Source of the DNA: Desulfamplus sp.
GTDB lineage: Bacteria > Desulfobacterota > Desulfobacteria > Desulfobacterales > Desulfobacteraceae
Direction of reading: 5' to 3'
NCBI GenBank assembly: GCA_015232455.1
Contig: JADFZQ010000008.1
Span: 1 to 64,000, forward strand
DNA length: 64,000 bases
Shown: one piece after another, positions 45,136 through 53,778 of the stretch
How the letters are laid out: the number at the start of each line of letters is the position of its first letter
Numbering within the stretch: the stretch's first letter is position 1
The notes under the pieces: model-generated
What the model saw: the letters and a program-made list of their open reading frames with translations, nothing else
What the model was told of the DNA's origin: nothing
The model's database searches: none
Translations under genes and position numbers: made by a program

Positions 45136-46788
45136 ATGCTGATCTCAACATTGCAGTTCTCAAAATCAAAATCACAAAAAAGACCATTTAAAATTAACAT
45201 TAGAGTAGTCTTAAGTCTATTGCTGGTGCTATCCACAGTTTTTGTTATTGGAAATCAGGCTTTTGCAGAAAAAGATAAAGATACCCTTATCTATTCATGG
45301 GCATCTAATGTAGGAGAGCTAAATCCTCATTTGTATTCTCCAAACCAGATGTTTGCTCAGGCTATGGTTTATGAGCCTTTGGTAAAATATGCCGAAGGAG
45401 GCAAAATTACACCTTGGCTTGCAGAAAAATGGACAGTTTCGCCTGACGGTAAAATTTACACATTCACTCTTCGCAAGGGAGTTTTGTTTTCAGATGGAAC
45501 GCCCTTTAATGCTCAAGCAGTTAAGAAAAATATTGAATCTGTCTTATTGGCAAAAGGGAGGCATGAGTGGTTAGAGCTTGTAGCACAAATAGATAAAGTT
45601 GAAGCAGTTGACGATCTTACAGTAAACCTTTTTATGAAACATGCCTACTATCCAACATTGCAGGAGCTTTGCCTTATAAGACCCTTAAGGTTTATGAGTC
45701 CAGCAGCAATGCCTGAAGACGGCAATACATCAAAAGGGATAAAAAAGGCGGTAGGAACAGGTCCTTGGGTTTTGGTTGAGAGCCGTAAAGGTGAGTTTGA
45801 TCTGTTTGAACGCAATGATAAATATTGGGGAGAAAAACCTAAATTCAAAAAACTTCTCATAAAGGTAATTCCTGATCCCAACTCCCGTGTAATTGCCCTT
45901 GAAACAGGCGAAATAGACCTTATCCACGGTGCTGCTGGTCATGGAGCAGGACAGATAAGCCTTGATGCTTTTGAGCGTTTTGCAAAAGACCCGCAATATG
46001 TAACCGGCATATCTCAAGCACTTGCAACAAGAGTAATGGCAGTAAACTCAAAACGCGGGGCTACCGCAGACATTAATGTTAGAAAAGCGATACAGCACGC
46101 TGTAAACAAAGCTGCAATGGTCAAGGCAATATTTTACGGAGTTGAAAAACAGGCTGACACTCTTTATCCGTCTGATACTCCATACAGCAATATTCCACTT
46201 AAACCTTTTGAATATAACCCTGAATCAGCTAAGAAAATTCTTGATAATGCTGGCTGGAAAATTGACTCTGCTAACAAGATAAGAAGCAAGGCAGGTCAAG
46301 AACTTTCAATTGATTTATGTTTTGTAGGCAACGATTCTCAACAAAAAGCTATAGCAGAGGTTATTCAAGGAGATTTAAGCAAAGTTGGAATCAAGGTAAA
46401 TCTAATAGGCGAAGAGGAAGATTCAAACATCAACAGGCAGAAAACTGGAGAGTTTAACATGATCTTCAATGAAACATGGGGTGCACCTTATGATCCGCAC
46501 TCTTTTTGCAGCTCAATGAGAGCACCATCTCATGCTGATTATCAGGCACAAATCGGGCTTTCAATGAAGGCTGAAATTGACAGCAAAATAAGTCAGGTTC
46601 TTTTATCAACAGATGAAACAAAACGTCAGGAGCTATACAGCTATATTTTGACAACTTTGCACGATCAGGCGGTTTATCTCCCTTTGACATACATGACAGG
46701 CGTTATTGTGCATAAAAAGGATTTAAAAGGGGTTGTTTATGGTCCTACAAAATATGAAATCCCGTTTGAATTGTTTGAGAGGCTGTAG
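45136..46788 (+). CDS. nikA: Nickel ABC transporter, periplasmic binding protein
   Basis: A 550-residue SBP family 5 protein. A long basic N-terminus and a hydrophobic segment end in a signal peptidase site near AFAEKDKD (about residue 45). NikA-like features are SWASNVGELNPHLYSPNQMF at the start of the mature part, the TPWLAEKWTVSPDG and VLFSDGTPF blocks, GTGPW, and the tail LHDQAVYLPLTYMTG. E. coli NikA binds Ni with a small chelator. AGGAGG is eleven bases before the ATG. The stop codon TAG lies inside the first copy of a palindromic repeat. Nickel specificity is inferred from NikA similarity, the five-gene nikABCDE order and neighbouring nickel proteins. Confidence 0.88.
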   Translation: MLISTLQFSKSKSQKRPFKINIRVVLSLLLVLSTVFVIGNQAFAEKDKDTLIYSWASNVGELNPHLYSPNQMFAQAMVYEPLVKYAEGGKITPWLAEKWTVSPDGKIYTFTLRKGVLFSDGTPFNAQAVKKNIESVLLAKGRHEWLELVAQIDKVEAVDDLTVNLFMKHAYYPTLQELCLIRPLRFMSPAAMPEDGNTSKGIKKAVGTGPWVLVESRKGEFDLFERNDKYWGEKPKFKKLLIKVIPDPNSRVIALETGEIDLIHGAAGHGAGQISLDAFERFAKDPQYVTGISQALATRVMAVNSKRGATADINVRKAIQHAVNKAAMVKAIFYGVEKQADTLYPSDTPYSNIPLKPFEYNPESAKKILDNAGWKIDSANKIRSKAGQELSIDLCFVGNDSQQKAIAEVIQGDLSKVGIKVNLIGEEEDSNINRQKTGEFNMIFNETWGAPYDPHSFCSSMRAPSHADYQAQIGLSMKAEIDSKISQVLLSTDETKRQELYSYILTTLHDQAVYLPLTYMTGVIVHKKDLKGVVYGPTKYEIPFELFERL

Positions 46789-46938
46789 GGTCGGATTCCA
46801 TATCCGACCATGTGATATGGGCAATCAATACGTAGGGTCGGATTCCATATCCGACCATTTGATATGGGCAATCAATATGTAGGGACGGATTCCATATCCG
46901 TCCATATGAATTGGGCAGAAATTGATTCTGCCCCTACG
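46785..46938. repeat. Three tandem REP-like palindromic elements after nikA
   Basis: Copies begin at 46785, 46832 and 46879 (47-bp period), each with a hairpin of the type ggtcggat tccat atccgacc. The third has ggacggat/atccgtcc, a compensated base change that keeps the stem, and is closed by gggcagaa/ttctgccc and CCCTAC. The first copy contributes the TAG stop of nikA. A weaker agagatgc/gcgtctct hairpin follows near 46972-46996. Confidence 0.85.
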
Positions 46939-47020
46939 GTTTTAATAAATAATAACAAACAATTAAACCAAAGAGATGCAAAAAGCTGTGCGTCTCTGCT
47001 TTTAAGGAATTATATCTATA

Positions 47021-47968
47021 ATGTTTCAATTTATAATCAGAAGATTTTTGGTGTTAATACCTCTTCTGTTTGCTGTCTCTGTAGTTGTCTTCTTAATTCT
47101 TAGGCTTGGACCCAATGATCCAGCTATGTCTTATCTGCGTTTATCCCAGATACCCCCTACAGACGAGGCTTTGGCAGCAGCAAGAGAATTTTTGGGGCTT
47201 AACAAACCTCTTTTTGCTCAATATGCTGATTGGCTTGTTAAAGCTGTTAGGCTTGACTTCGGGCTTTCCTATGTAACAAGACGACCTGTTCTAAATGAAA
47301 TACTCTACTACCTTCCAGCAACATTAAATCTTGCAGGATTGTCTTTATTACTCACTTTAATATTGAGTATTCCTTTGGGAATGTGGGCAGCGTTAAACAA
47401 AGACCGTCTGCCTGACCATATTACAAGAGCTTTATCCTTTTTTGGAGTATCCATGCCCAACTTCTGGCTTGGATTTATGCTTGTCAGCATATTCTCTATC
47501 TGGTTAGGGTGGCTTCCGCCAATGGGAAGAGGAACGCCTGCCCATATTATAATGCCTGCTGTAAGCCTCTGTTTAATGTCAATGTCAATAAATATAAGGC
47601 TGATACGTGCAAGTATGCTTGAAAACCTCAACAGCCGCAGCGTTCTTTACGCAAGGGCAAGGGGACTTAAAGAGAGAACCGTTATAGGGGTTCATGTATT
47701 TAAAAATTCGCTTATACCTGTGGTTACTGCTGTTGCTATGCACGCTGGAGAACTTTTGGGCGGTGCTGTGGTTGTGGAGAGCATATTTGCGTGGCCCGGG
47801 GTCGGACGTTTTGCTGTTTCAGCAATTTACAATAGAGATTATCCTGTTATGCAGTGTTTTATACTATTTATGGTTGTTATTTTTGTATTATGCAATCTTC
47901 TTGTTGATATATGCTATGCCTGGCTTGATCCTCGTATCCGTTTAGCAGGAGGAGGGGATAATCAATGA
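47021..47968 (+). CDS. nikB: Nickel ABC transporter permease 1
   Basis: A 315-residue DppB/NikB-type permease with an N-terminal RRFLVLIPLLFAVSVVVFL helix and about six membrane segments. The binding-protein-dependent transport (EAA-loop) region is VLYARARGLKERTVIGVHVFKNS, followed by GAVVVESIFAWPGVG. It forms half of the inner-membrane channel with NikC. The intergenic REP-like elements separate it from nikA by 232 bases; its last 4 bases overlap nikC. Confidence 0.9.
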   Translation: MFQFIIRRFLVLIPLLFAVSVVVFLILRLGPNDPAMSYLRLSQIPPTDEALAAAREFLGLNKPLFAQYADWLVKAVRLDFGLSYVTRRPVLNEILYYLPATLNLAGLSLLLTLILSIPLGMWAALNKDRLPDHITRALSFFGVSMPNFWLGFMLVSIFSIWLGWLPPMGRGTPAHIIMPAVSLCLMSMSINIRLIRASMLENLNSRSVLYARARGLKERTVIGVHVFKNSLIPVVTAVAMHAGELLGGAVVVESIFAWPGVGRFAVSAIYNRDYPVMQCFILFMVVIFVLCNLLVDICYAWLDPRIRLAGGGDNQ

Positions 47969-48795
47969 ATATTTTAAAGCGTCTTTTAAAACAGAAACTT
48001 ACTGCTGTTGCTCTTGTTATGGTCTGCACAATACTTTTTTTAGCAGCCGCCGCTCCTATTGTTGCTCCTTATGATCCCAATTATGTTGATTTAGAAAAAA
48101 AACTTTCTCCTCCTACAGTTTCCCACTGGCTTGGCACAGACCATCTTGGCAGGGATATTCTCTCCCGCCTCATATTTGGAGCAAGGGTGTCAGTCGGCTC
48201 TGTTGCCTCAATCATTGTCTGCATACTTGTTCTTGGGTTTATAGTAGGCTCTATTGCTGGATATACAGGCGGAATTGTTGATTCAATACTTATGCGTTTG
48301 TGTGATGTGTTCTTAACATTTCCCACCTTTATTTTGGCAATGTTTCTTGTAGGAGTGCTTGGAACAGGCTTGACCAATGTTGTAATTGCAATTGTTATGA
48401 CTCATTGGGCATGGTATGCACGGCTTATAAGAGGTTTTGTTCTATCAATGAAAAATCGTGATTATATCTTAGCTGCAAGAGTTGCTGGAACACCTAAAAT
48501 CAAAATTATAATAAGGCATATTGTTCCGCCTGTATTTGCCCAGTTAATAATACTTGCCACCCTTGATATTGGACACATGATGCTTCATGTATCTGGTTTG
48601 TCGTTTCTTGGTCTCGGCATAACTCCGCCGACACCAGAATGGGGCGTTATGATTAACGATGCAAGACAGTTTATATGGTCAACTCCATGGCTTATTGTAT
48701 ATCCGGGTTTGATGATCTTTATAACTGTAATGTCTTTCAACCTTTTAGGTGATGCTCTGCGAGATGCACTTGATCCAACAACAGGAGAAAAATAA
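47965..48795 (+). CDS. nikC: Nickel ABC transporter permease 2
   Basis: A 276-residue DppC/NikC-type permease: short cytoplasmic N-terminus, LGTDHLGRDILSRLIFGARVS, an EAA-like loop YILAARVAGTPKIKIIIRHI, then GLSFLGLGITPPTPEWG and MSFNLLGDALRDALDP at the end. It partners NikB. Translationally coupled to nikB by a 4-base overlap. Confidence 0.91.
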   Translation: MNILKRLLKQKLTAVALVMVCTILFLAAAAPIVAPYDPNYVDLEKKLSPPTVSHWLGTDHLGRDILSRLIFGARVSVGSVASIIVCILVLGFIVGSIAGYTGGIVDSILMRLCDVFLTFPTFILAMFLVGVLGTGLTNVVIAIVMTHWAWYARLIRGFVLSMKNRDYILAARVAGTPKIKIIIRHIVPPVFAQLIILATLDIGHMMLHVSGLSFLGLGITPPTPEWGVMINDARQFIWSTPWLIVYPGLMIFITVMSFNLLGDALRDALDPTTGEK

Positions 48796-48797
48796 CT

Positions 48798-48857
48798 ATG
48801 AATTACGGTAAAACTGCTGGTTCAGCAAAGGAGAAAAATAATTATGAGCTGCGGTAA
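48798..48857 (+). CDS. Short upstream frame created by duplication of the nikD start region
   Basis: GGAGAAAAATAA..ATG and the following GGTAAAACTG occur twice, 46 bases apart (ATG 48798 and ATG 48844). The first ATG opens a 19-codon frame ending TAA at 48857, out of frame with nikD and overlapping its start by 14 bases. It may only be a decayed copy, or may couple translation. Confidence 0.35.
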   Translation: MNYGKTAGSAKEKNNYELR

Positions 48858-49740
48858 AACTGTTCTTGAAATTAATGGGCTTAAAGTAACTCTTAAATCA
48901 AAAGCGTGTGAAACAAAAGAGTGCTGCAACAAACTTCCTCTTGTTAATGATGTAAGCCTTGCTGTGTCTCAAGGAGAGGTTACAGGATTGATAGGCGAAT
49001 CTGGTTCTGGCAAATCTCTTACATGCCTCTCTGTTATGAATCTTCTTCCTGATACAATGGTTCTTGATAAAGGGAGAATAACCATTGCAGGTTCTTCACT
49101 TGAAGAGTTCTCTCTTGCAGATTCTTCAACTAAAAATAATCATCTTAAAAACAGAACGCAGAATTTAACATCTCAATGGAGATGCTTTAGAGGCAGGCGT
49201 GCTGCAATGATTCTGCAAAATCCAATGAGCTGTTTTGACCCTATCTTCACAATTGGATACCATATAAAAGAGACTATTTCAGCACATGGTCTTGATTGGA
49301 AGAGCCATAGATCAAAAGTTGACTCAACTCTTTGTGAACTCGGCTTTGAGAGTCCTAACGAGATACTCTCTGCCTATCCTTTTCAGCTTTCAGGCGGAAT
49401 GCTTCAGAGAATAATGGTAAGTTTAGCACTTCTGCTTGAGGCAGAGCTTCTTATTGCTGATGAACCCACAACTGACCTTGATGTGATTGTTCAGGCACGT
49501 ATTCTTGATATAATTGACAAAATGAGAAAAGAGAAAAATGTAGGTGTGCTTTTGGTAACTCATGATTTAAGCGTAATAGCAAGATTGGCTGATAATGTTT
49601 CTGTTATGCAAAATGGTGCAGTTGTAGAGTCTGGAAAGGTTGAAGATATTTTCCACCGCCCAAAAGCCGCTTATACAAAAGCACTTCTTGATGCTCATTT
49701 TAGCCTTTACGGCAGTAATATCAATGAGGTTTTACTATGA
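48844..49740 (+). CDS. nikD: Nickel ABC transporter ATPase 1
   Basis: A 298-residue ABC ATPase of the OppD/NikD group. Walker A GESGSGKS is near residue 52, Q-loop ILQNPMSCFDP near 121, signature LSGGMLQR near 181, Walker B LLIADEPTTDLD near 201 and H-loop VTHD near 240. An insertion with SSTKNNHLKNRTQNLTSQ (about residues 93-113) lies between Walker A and the Q-loop. The Cys-rich oligopeptide C-terminal extension is absent, as in NikD. The 3' end is duplicated at 60971 onward. It overlaps nikE by 4 bases. Confidence 0.9.
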   Translation: MSCGKTVLEINGLKVTLKSKACETKECCNKLPLVNDVSLAVSQGEVTGLIGESGSGKSLTCLSVMNLLPDTMVLDKGRITIAGSSLEEFSLADSSTKNNHLKNRTQNLTSQWRCFRGRRAAMILQNPMSCFDPIFTIGYHIKETISAHGLDWKSHRSKVDSTLCELGFESPNEILSAYPFQLSGGMLQRIMVSLALLLEAELLIADEPTTDLDVIVQARILDIIDKMRKEKNVGVLLVTHDLSVIARLADNVSVMQNGAVVESGKVEDIFHRPKAAYTKALLDAHFSLYGSNINEVLL

Positions 49741-50528
49741 ATATTTTAGAGTTAGATAACATTTCAAAAATTTATCATCGAGGCGGGTGGTTTGGCAGAG
49801 GTTCAAGCATAAATGCACTTGTTGATATAAACATAGCCGTTGCAGAGGGAAAGAGCGTAGGAGTTATCGGGCGGAGCGGAGCTGGTAAAAGCACGCTTGG
49901 CAGAATCATACTTGGCTTAGAAAAGCCTGATAAAGGCAAGGTAAAATATAGAGGCAAAGATATACAAAGGTTTACAAAAGAGGATTGGAAGAAGTTTCGA
50001 CAAGAGGTTCAGGTGGTGTTTCAGAACTCACTTGGCTCTGTTAATCCCAAGTGGCAGATTCTCGATATTATTGCAGAACCTATCTTGAACTTTAAAACCA
50101 TGTCTCATCAAGACTTAAGAAAAAAAGTTATAAACCTTTTGGAGATGGTAGGGCTTTCTTATGATGATGCCAATAAATATCCTCATCAGTTCAGCGGAGG
50201 ACAGCTTCAGAGAATCTGTATTGCAAGAGCATTGTCTCTTGAACCAAGACTCATAGTTCTTGATGAAGCGGTCAGCAGCCTTGATATGCTGATTCAGGCA
50301 CAGATACTTAAATTTCTAAAAAAATTACAAAATCAGACAGGAGTTTCATATCTTTTTATTTCGCATGATATAAGGATTGTAACAGGGTTTTGCGATACAG
50401 TGGCAGTTATAAATAAAGGCAGGATCACCTCACAGGTTACATCTTTATTGCAGGCTGAAAAGTCTGATGACCCGATTTTAAGAGAGCTTGCAAGGTCTGT
50501 TCTTCCAGCATTGCCGAAAAGATGTTGA
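49737..50528 (+). CDS. nikE: Nickel ABC transporter ATPase 2
   Basis: A 263-residue ABC ATPase. Walker A GRSGAGKST is near residue 44, Q-loop VVFQNSLGSVNP near 95, signature FSGGQLQR near 157, Walker B LIVLDEAVSSLD near 175 and H-loop ISHD near 210. It completes a nikABCDE operon. A second, partly deleted copy of this gene lies at 60971-61463. Confidence 0.9.
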   Translation: MNILELDNISKIYHRGGWFGRGSSINALVDINIAVAEGKSVGVIGRSGAGKSTLGRIILGLEKPDKGKVKYRGKDIQRFTKEDWKKFRQEVQVVFQNSLGSVNPKWQILDIIAEPILNFKTMSHQDLRKKVINLLEMVGLSYDDANKYPHQFSGGQLQRICIARALSLEPRLIVLDEAVSSLDMLIQAQILKFLKKLQNQTGVSYLFISHDIRIVTGFCDTVAVINKGRITSQVTSLLQAEKSDDPILRELARSVLPALPKRC

Positions 50529-50625
50529 CTGTTGTTTGAACAAATCAATTATTAACAATTGAACGTTTAAAATAGAGGAGGAATTTATAGGAAAACACCA
50601 AATTAAAGCTTATTTGAAAAAAAAT

Positions 50626-50727
50626 AATGGAAAGCAGCGTTGAGAACCGGCCAGGGTCAGTATCTGCTTTCCATTGAAGCACTCATTATGGAATGAGATG
50701 CATTGATTATTATATATCTCTGCATCT
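50626..50727 (+). promoter_or_regulatory. Structured region upstream of the TonB-dependent receptor
   Basis: A perfect 12-bp stem (aatggaaagcag/ctgctttccatt, 50626-50637 and 50664-50675) with a 26-base loop is followed by ctcatt/aatgag (50682-50697) and agatgca/tgcatct (50696-50727). The last two share bases and so cannot both form fully. No terminator T-run. It may be a cis-regulatory RNA or a repeat remnant. A GAGGAGG near 50573-50580 has no ATG behind it. Confidence 0.35.
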
Positions 50728-50762
50728 TCTTTCCGTCAATACAAGAATTCACAATCAAATAA

Positions 50763-50787
50763 TCTATTTATGACCACTTACGGTATA
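50763..50787. repeat. Second copy of the putative IS630-type end
   Basis: Matches 103-127 at 21 of 25 positions. It stands alone just before the ribosome binding site (AGGAG, 50791-50795) of the TonB-dependent receptor gene, so it could be a solo end or scar, and may carry part of the receptor's promoter region. Confidence 0.4.
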
Positions 50788-50803
50788 AAAAGGAGATGTA
50801 TTT

Positions 50804-52813
50804 ATGAAAAGATGGAAAAAGAGGCATTGCAGCTTATTGGTTATGATTTTTAGTTTTATATTGTTTTTCGTTACTAACGGAAGTTCTCAAGAATCCAATC
50901 AAAAAGAGGAAACTAAAGTATATAAATTAGATGATGTTTTGATAACAGATCAACTGATTAAAGGACTTGAAAAAAAACTGCACGAAGAACCAGCCACAAT
51001 CCACTCAATATCTGCTGAAGAAATCAACAACTTAGATACAAAACGGACGCTTGATCTTATTCGGAAAATACCTGGTGTAACTGCTGAAAATTATAATCAG
51101 CAAGGAGTTGCTGCCGCATACTCTTTTAGAGGTTTTAGGTGTGGGCATGGTATAGGTGCTGCTTCCTATTTAGACGGCATCCCATACAATGAGATCAACC
51201 ATATAGATGGAGATGGTTATCCTGACTACAATACCATACTTCCTGAATCTCTTGAGAGGCTTGAGGTTATTAAAGGTCTTTCTTCACCGCTATATGGAGG
51301 CTATGCCCAAGCAGGTATTTTACATTATATCACAAAAGACAGCGGAGATTACAACAAGGTAAAACTCTCGACAGGCTCTTGGAACTACTACAAAGGAGTT
51401 GCTGAAATAGCTCGGGAAAAGGATAATTTCTTTACTTATAATGCCGTTAGTGTTGATCAGGGAGATGGATACAGGGATCACAGTGATTTTGACAGCGGCA
51501 ATGTTTTTTCCAGATTCGGCTACAACATTGATGACGATTCAACTATCAGACTGACACTGCATTCCTACAATTCAGACTGGAATTCTCCCGGCTCTTTATC
51601 ACAGGCAGATTGGGACGCTGACAACCTAAAAAAAGCCATAACTGACGGCGGCGGAAATAAAGAGAAAAACACTGTCAGTGTGGATTACAGCAATAGATTA
51701 AACCAAGATTCAACAATCAACCTGTTAGCTTATGGTTATAGCAGTGATTTCACAAGGTGGGTAGGAAACAATAATGAAGAGAGGCACGATGAACGGGATA
51801 CTCTTGGTTCTCGTGCAATGTATGACTTCGCAGGCGATCTTGCAGGTTTCAAAAATAATTTAGTGATGGGTGTGGATTATGAAACAATAGACTCACAGGC
51901 AAACAAGTGGCTGATGGAAAAACCTACAAATAGAGTAAGAGTAAAAGAGACGGTTTCAGGTAATTTTGATTACCAAAATACATCTCTCTATTTACAGGAA
52001 AATTTTTGGCCCGCTGACTTCATAAAATTCAGCATGGGAGGCAGATACGAATTTTTTAACGGAGACTTGAAAAATAACCTTACTAATAAAGAAAGCTCTT
52101 TTTCTGAAGAGGTATTTAACCCAAAAGGCGGTATTCTTATTCTCCCGTTAGATGGAGTTGAATTGTTCGGAAATATCGGCACAGGATTTGTCCTGCCGTC
52201 AGGGTTTAAAAAATTTGAAAGCGAAAAATTAGAACCTTCTGAATTAACTTCCTACGATGTTGGAGTAAGGTTCCTTCCTATACCAGAGACCCTATTCCAG
52301 TTATCTCTTTTTAGAACAGATACAACAAATGAGATTATTACGCTTCCAGTAACTCTTGAGGAGACAAACGCAGGAGAGACTAAACGGCAGGGTGTTGAGG
52401 CTTCTGCAGAGTGGTATATAAAACCTGATTTGCAGGTTTATATAAACGGAGCATATCAAGATGCAAAATATGTAGATTACAATACCAGCAGCGGTAATTT
52501 TGCAGGCAAATACATAAACAGAGTTCCTGAATGGATTGCAAGTACAGGTGTAGAATATTTTCCAGAACTTGGCATTGGCGGAAGTTTAACTGCTAAATAT
52601 ACAGGAGAGCGTTGGAGCGATAATGCCAATACACGTCTTGAAGAGGATTTCTGGGTTTTTGATGCTTCATTACAATACGCAATGCAGAAGGTAACCTTTA
52701 CTCTATTTTTAAATAATATTTTCGACAAAAAATATGCTGAATTACAAAGTGCTGATTCTTATTCGCCTGCTGATCCGTTCAATGTAACACTTTCATGCAG
52801 TTTAGCACTCTAA
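50804..52813 (+). CDS. TonB-dependent outer-membrane receptor
   Basis: A 669-residue receptor. The signal peptide has KRWKKRH then a hydrophobic stretch ending near FFVTNGSSQ. A TonB-box-like YKLDDVLIT precedes the plug domain, with EPATIHSISAEEINNL, IRKIPGVTAEN, FRGFRCGHG, and LERLEVIKGLSSPLYGG. A beta-barrel follows with alternating aromatic strands and ends with hydrophobic LSCSLAL. It brings a metal chelate or other large solute across the outer membrane using TonB energy. It sits between two nickel-type ABC systems, so a nickel-chelator complex is the likely cargo, but this is context-based; cobalamin or siderophore uptake cannot be excluded. tonB, exbB and exbD are not in the window. 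Confidence 0.9.
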   Translation: MKRWKKRHCSLLVMIFSFILFFVTNGSSQESNQKEETKVYKLDDVLITDQLIKGLEKKLHEEPATIHSISAEEINNLDTKRTLDLIRKIPGVTAENYNQQGVAAAYSFRGFRCGHGIGAASYLDGIPYNEINHIDGDGYPDYNTILPESLERLEVIKGLSSPLYGGYAQAGILHYITKDSGDYNKVKLSTGSWNYYKGVAEIAREKDNFFTYNAVSVDQGDGYRDHSDFDSGNVFSRFGYNIDDDSTIRLTLHSYNSDWNSPGSLSQADWDADNLKKAITDGGGNKEKNTVSVDYSNRLNQDSTINLLAYGYSSDFTRWVGNNNEERHDERDTLGSRAMYDFAGDLAGFKNNLVMGVDYETIDSQANKWLMEKPTNRVRVKETVSGNFDYQNTSLYLQENFWPADFIKFSMGGRYEFFNGDLKNNLTNKESSFSEEVFNPKGGILILPLDGVELFGNIGTGFVLPSGFKKFESEKLEPSELTSYDVGVRFLPIPETLFQLSLFRTDTTNEIITLPVTLEETNAGETKRQGVEASAEWYIKPDLQVYINGAYQDAKYVDYNTSSGNFAGKYINRVPEWIASTGVEYFPELGIGGSLTAKYTGERWSDNANTRLEEDFWVFDASLQYAMQKVTFTLFLNNIFDKKYAELQSADSYSPADPFNVTLSCSLAL

Positions 52814-52938
52814 GCCTAAAAAGATTAGGGTGCAATTCGTCATATTAAAAAGGCTTTCTTATAACGGACTGCCTTATCAGGCACAACGAATAATGAAACT
52901 TTTAGAGACTTTCACATAAAATTCAAACAGGAGAAAAG

Positions 52939-53670
52939 ATGAAACAAACAAACTATGCTGTACCTGATGTCGTACGCGGGCATGAAATCTGGCTTGAACA
53001 CTCAAACCACCCTATGATTATGGGAGATGAGTTTGAATGTAATATAGCTTTTGGTCATAACATGAATAGAGATGGTGAAGCTCAAATAGATAAAATTAAA
53101 GCTGCTGTTTATACCCCTCAAAGCAAAAAGGTTGACCTTCAAGTCTTTAATAAAAATGATGATCTGATTATCAACTTTAAGCCTGTTCTTAAAGGCAATT
53201 ACACTGTTACTGCTGAATACGATGCAGGTATATACACAGTTACAGAAGATGGCTGGCAAAGAGGACCCAAAAAGAATTACGTTAATGTTAAAAGAAGTGG
53301 TTACTATTATCAATATGCCAAAGCTGTTATTTCAGGATATGAGGTAGAAAAAGCAAGCCCCGTTATTGGTCAGGAACTTGAAATCATACCTTTAAATGTT
53401 GGGCATTACCATGTTGAAGATGTCATCAAACTTAAAGTGTTTTATGAAGGAACACCATTAGCTGATGGAATCTTAACTGCCGCAGTTGGCGGTAAGCATG
53501 GGAAGGCAGTTGAATTACCTATTGATAAAGATGGAATGATTTCTGTTTCTTTAGACATACCGGGTAACTGGATGTTTAAGGTCAGACATTCAGATAAAAG
53601 CAAATCTGCTGAAGATGAATATGATGAAAAGGTAATCACTACTGTTTTTACACTTATGGGCGTTCACTAA
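52939..53670 (+). CDS. DUF4198-like protein in the metal-uptake cluster
   Basis: A 243-residue protein whose core (RGHEIWLEHSNHPMIMGDEF, YVNVKRSGYYYQYAKAVI, DVIKLKVFYEGTPLADG, VSLDIPGNWMFKVRH) matches the DUF4198 pattern of beta-sandwich proteins found with nickel/cobalt transport genes. Such proteins normally begin with a signal peptide followed by AH-E-x-W, the His-Glu serving metal binding. Here HEIWLE is preceded only by MKQTNYAVPDVVRG and no signal sequence is seen, although GGAGAAAAG fits the ATG. It may therefore be cytoplasmic or use another export route. It follows the receptor by 125 bases. Confidence 0.65.
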   Translation: MKQTNYAVPDVVRGHEIWLEHSNHPMIMGDEFECNIAFGHNMNRDGEAQIDKIKAAVYTPQSKKVDLQVFNKNDDLIINFKPVLKGNYTVTAEYDAGIYTVTEDGWQRGPKKNYVNVKRSGYYYQYAKAVISGYEVEKASPVIGQELEIIPLNVGHYHVEDVIKLKVFYEGTPLADGILTAAVGGKHGKAVELPIDKDGMISVSLDIPGNWMFKVRHSDKSKSAEDEYDEKVITTVFTLMGVH

Positions 53671-53709
53671 TAATCTGTTCAAGGTCATAAATTCAGTTTT
53701 ACCTAAACT

Positions 53710-53737
53710 GTAGAGACGCACGGACGTGCGTCTCTAC
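53710..53737. repeat. Perfect palindromic element (gtagagacgcacg type)
   Basis: 13-base arms around two bases, ending in GTAG/CTAC like the other elements near the nik genes. It lies between the DUF4198-like and methyltransferase genes, so it sits inside a probable transcription unit. Confidence 0.8.
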
Positions 53738-53778
53738 CTTAGATATAAAAAGTTAATAGAAATAACGGAGATTTTAAC

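Noticed and set aside
46785-46938. CRISPR-like array
   Set aside because: Repeats are palindromic with nearly identical intervening sequence rather than unique spacers, and there are only three units; no cas genes.
46864-47103. 79-codon plus-strand frame over the repeat block and nikB start
   Set aside because: It consists mostly of translated palindromic repeats and overlaps nikB out of frame.
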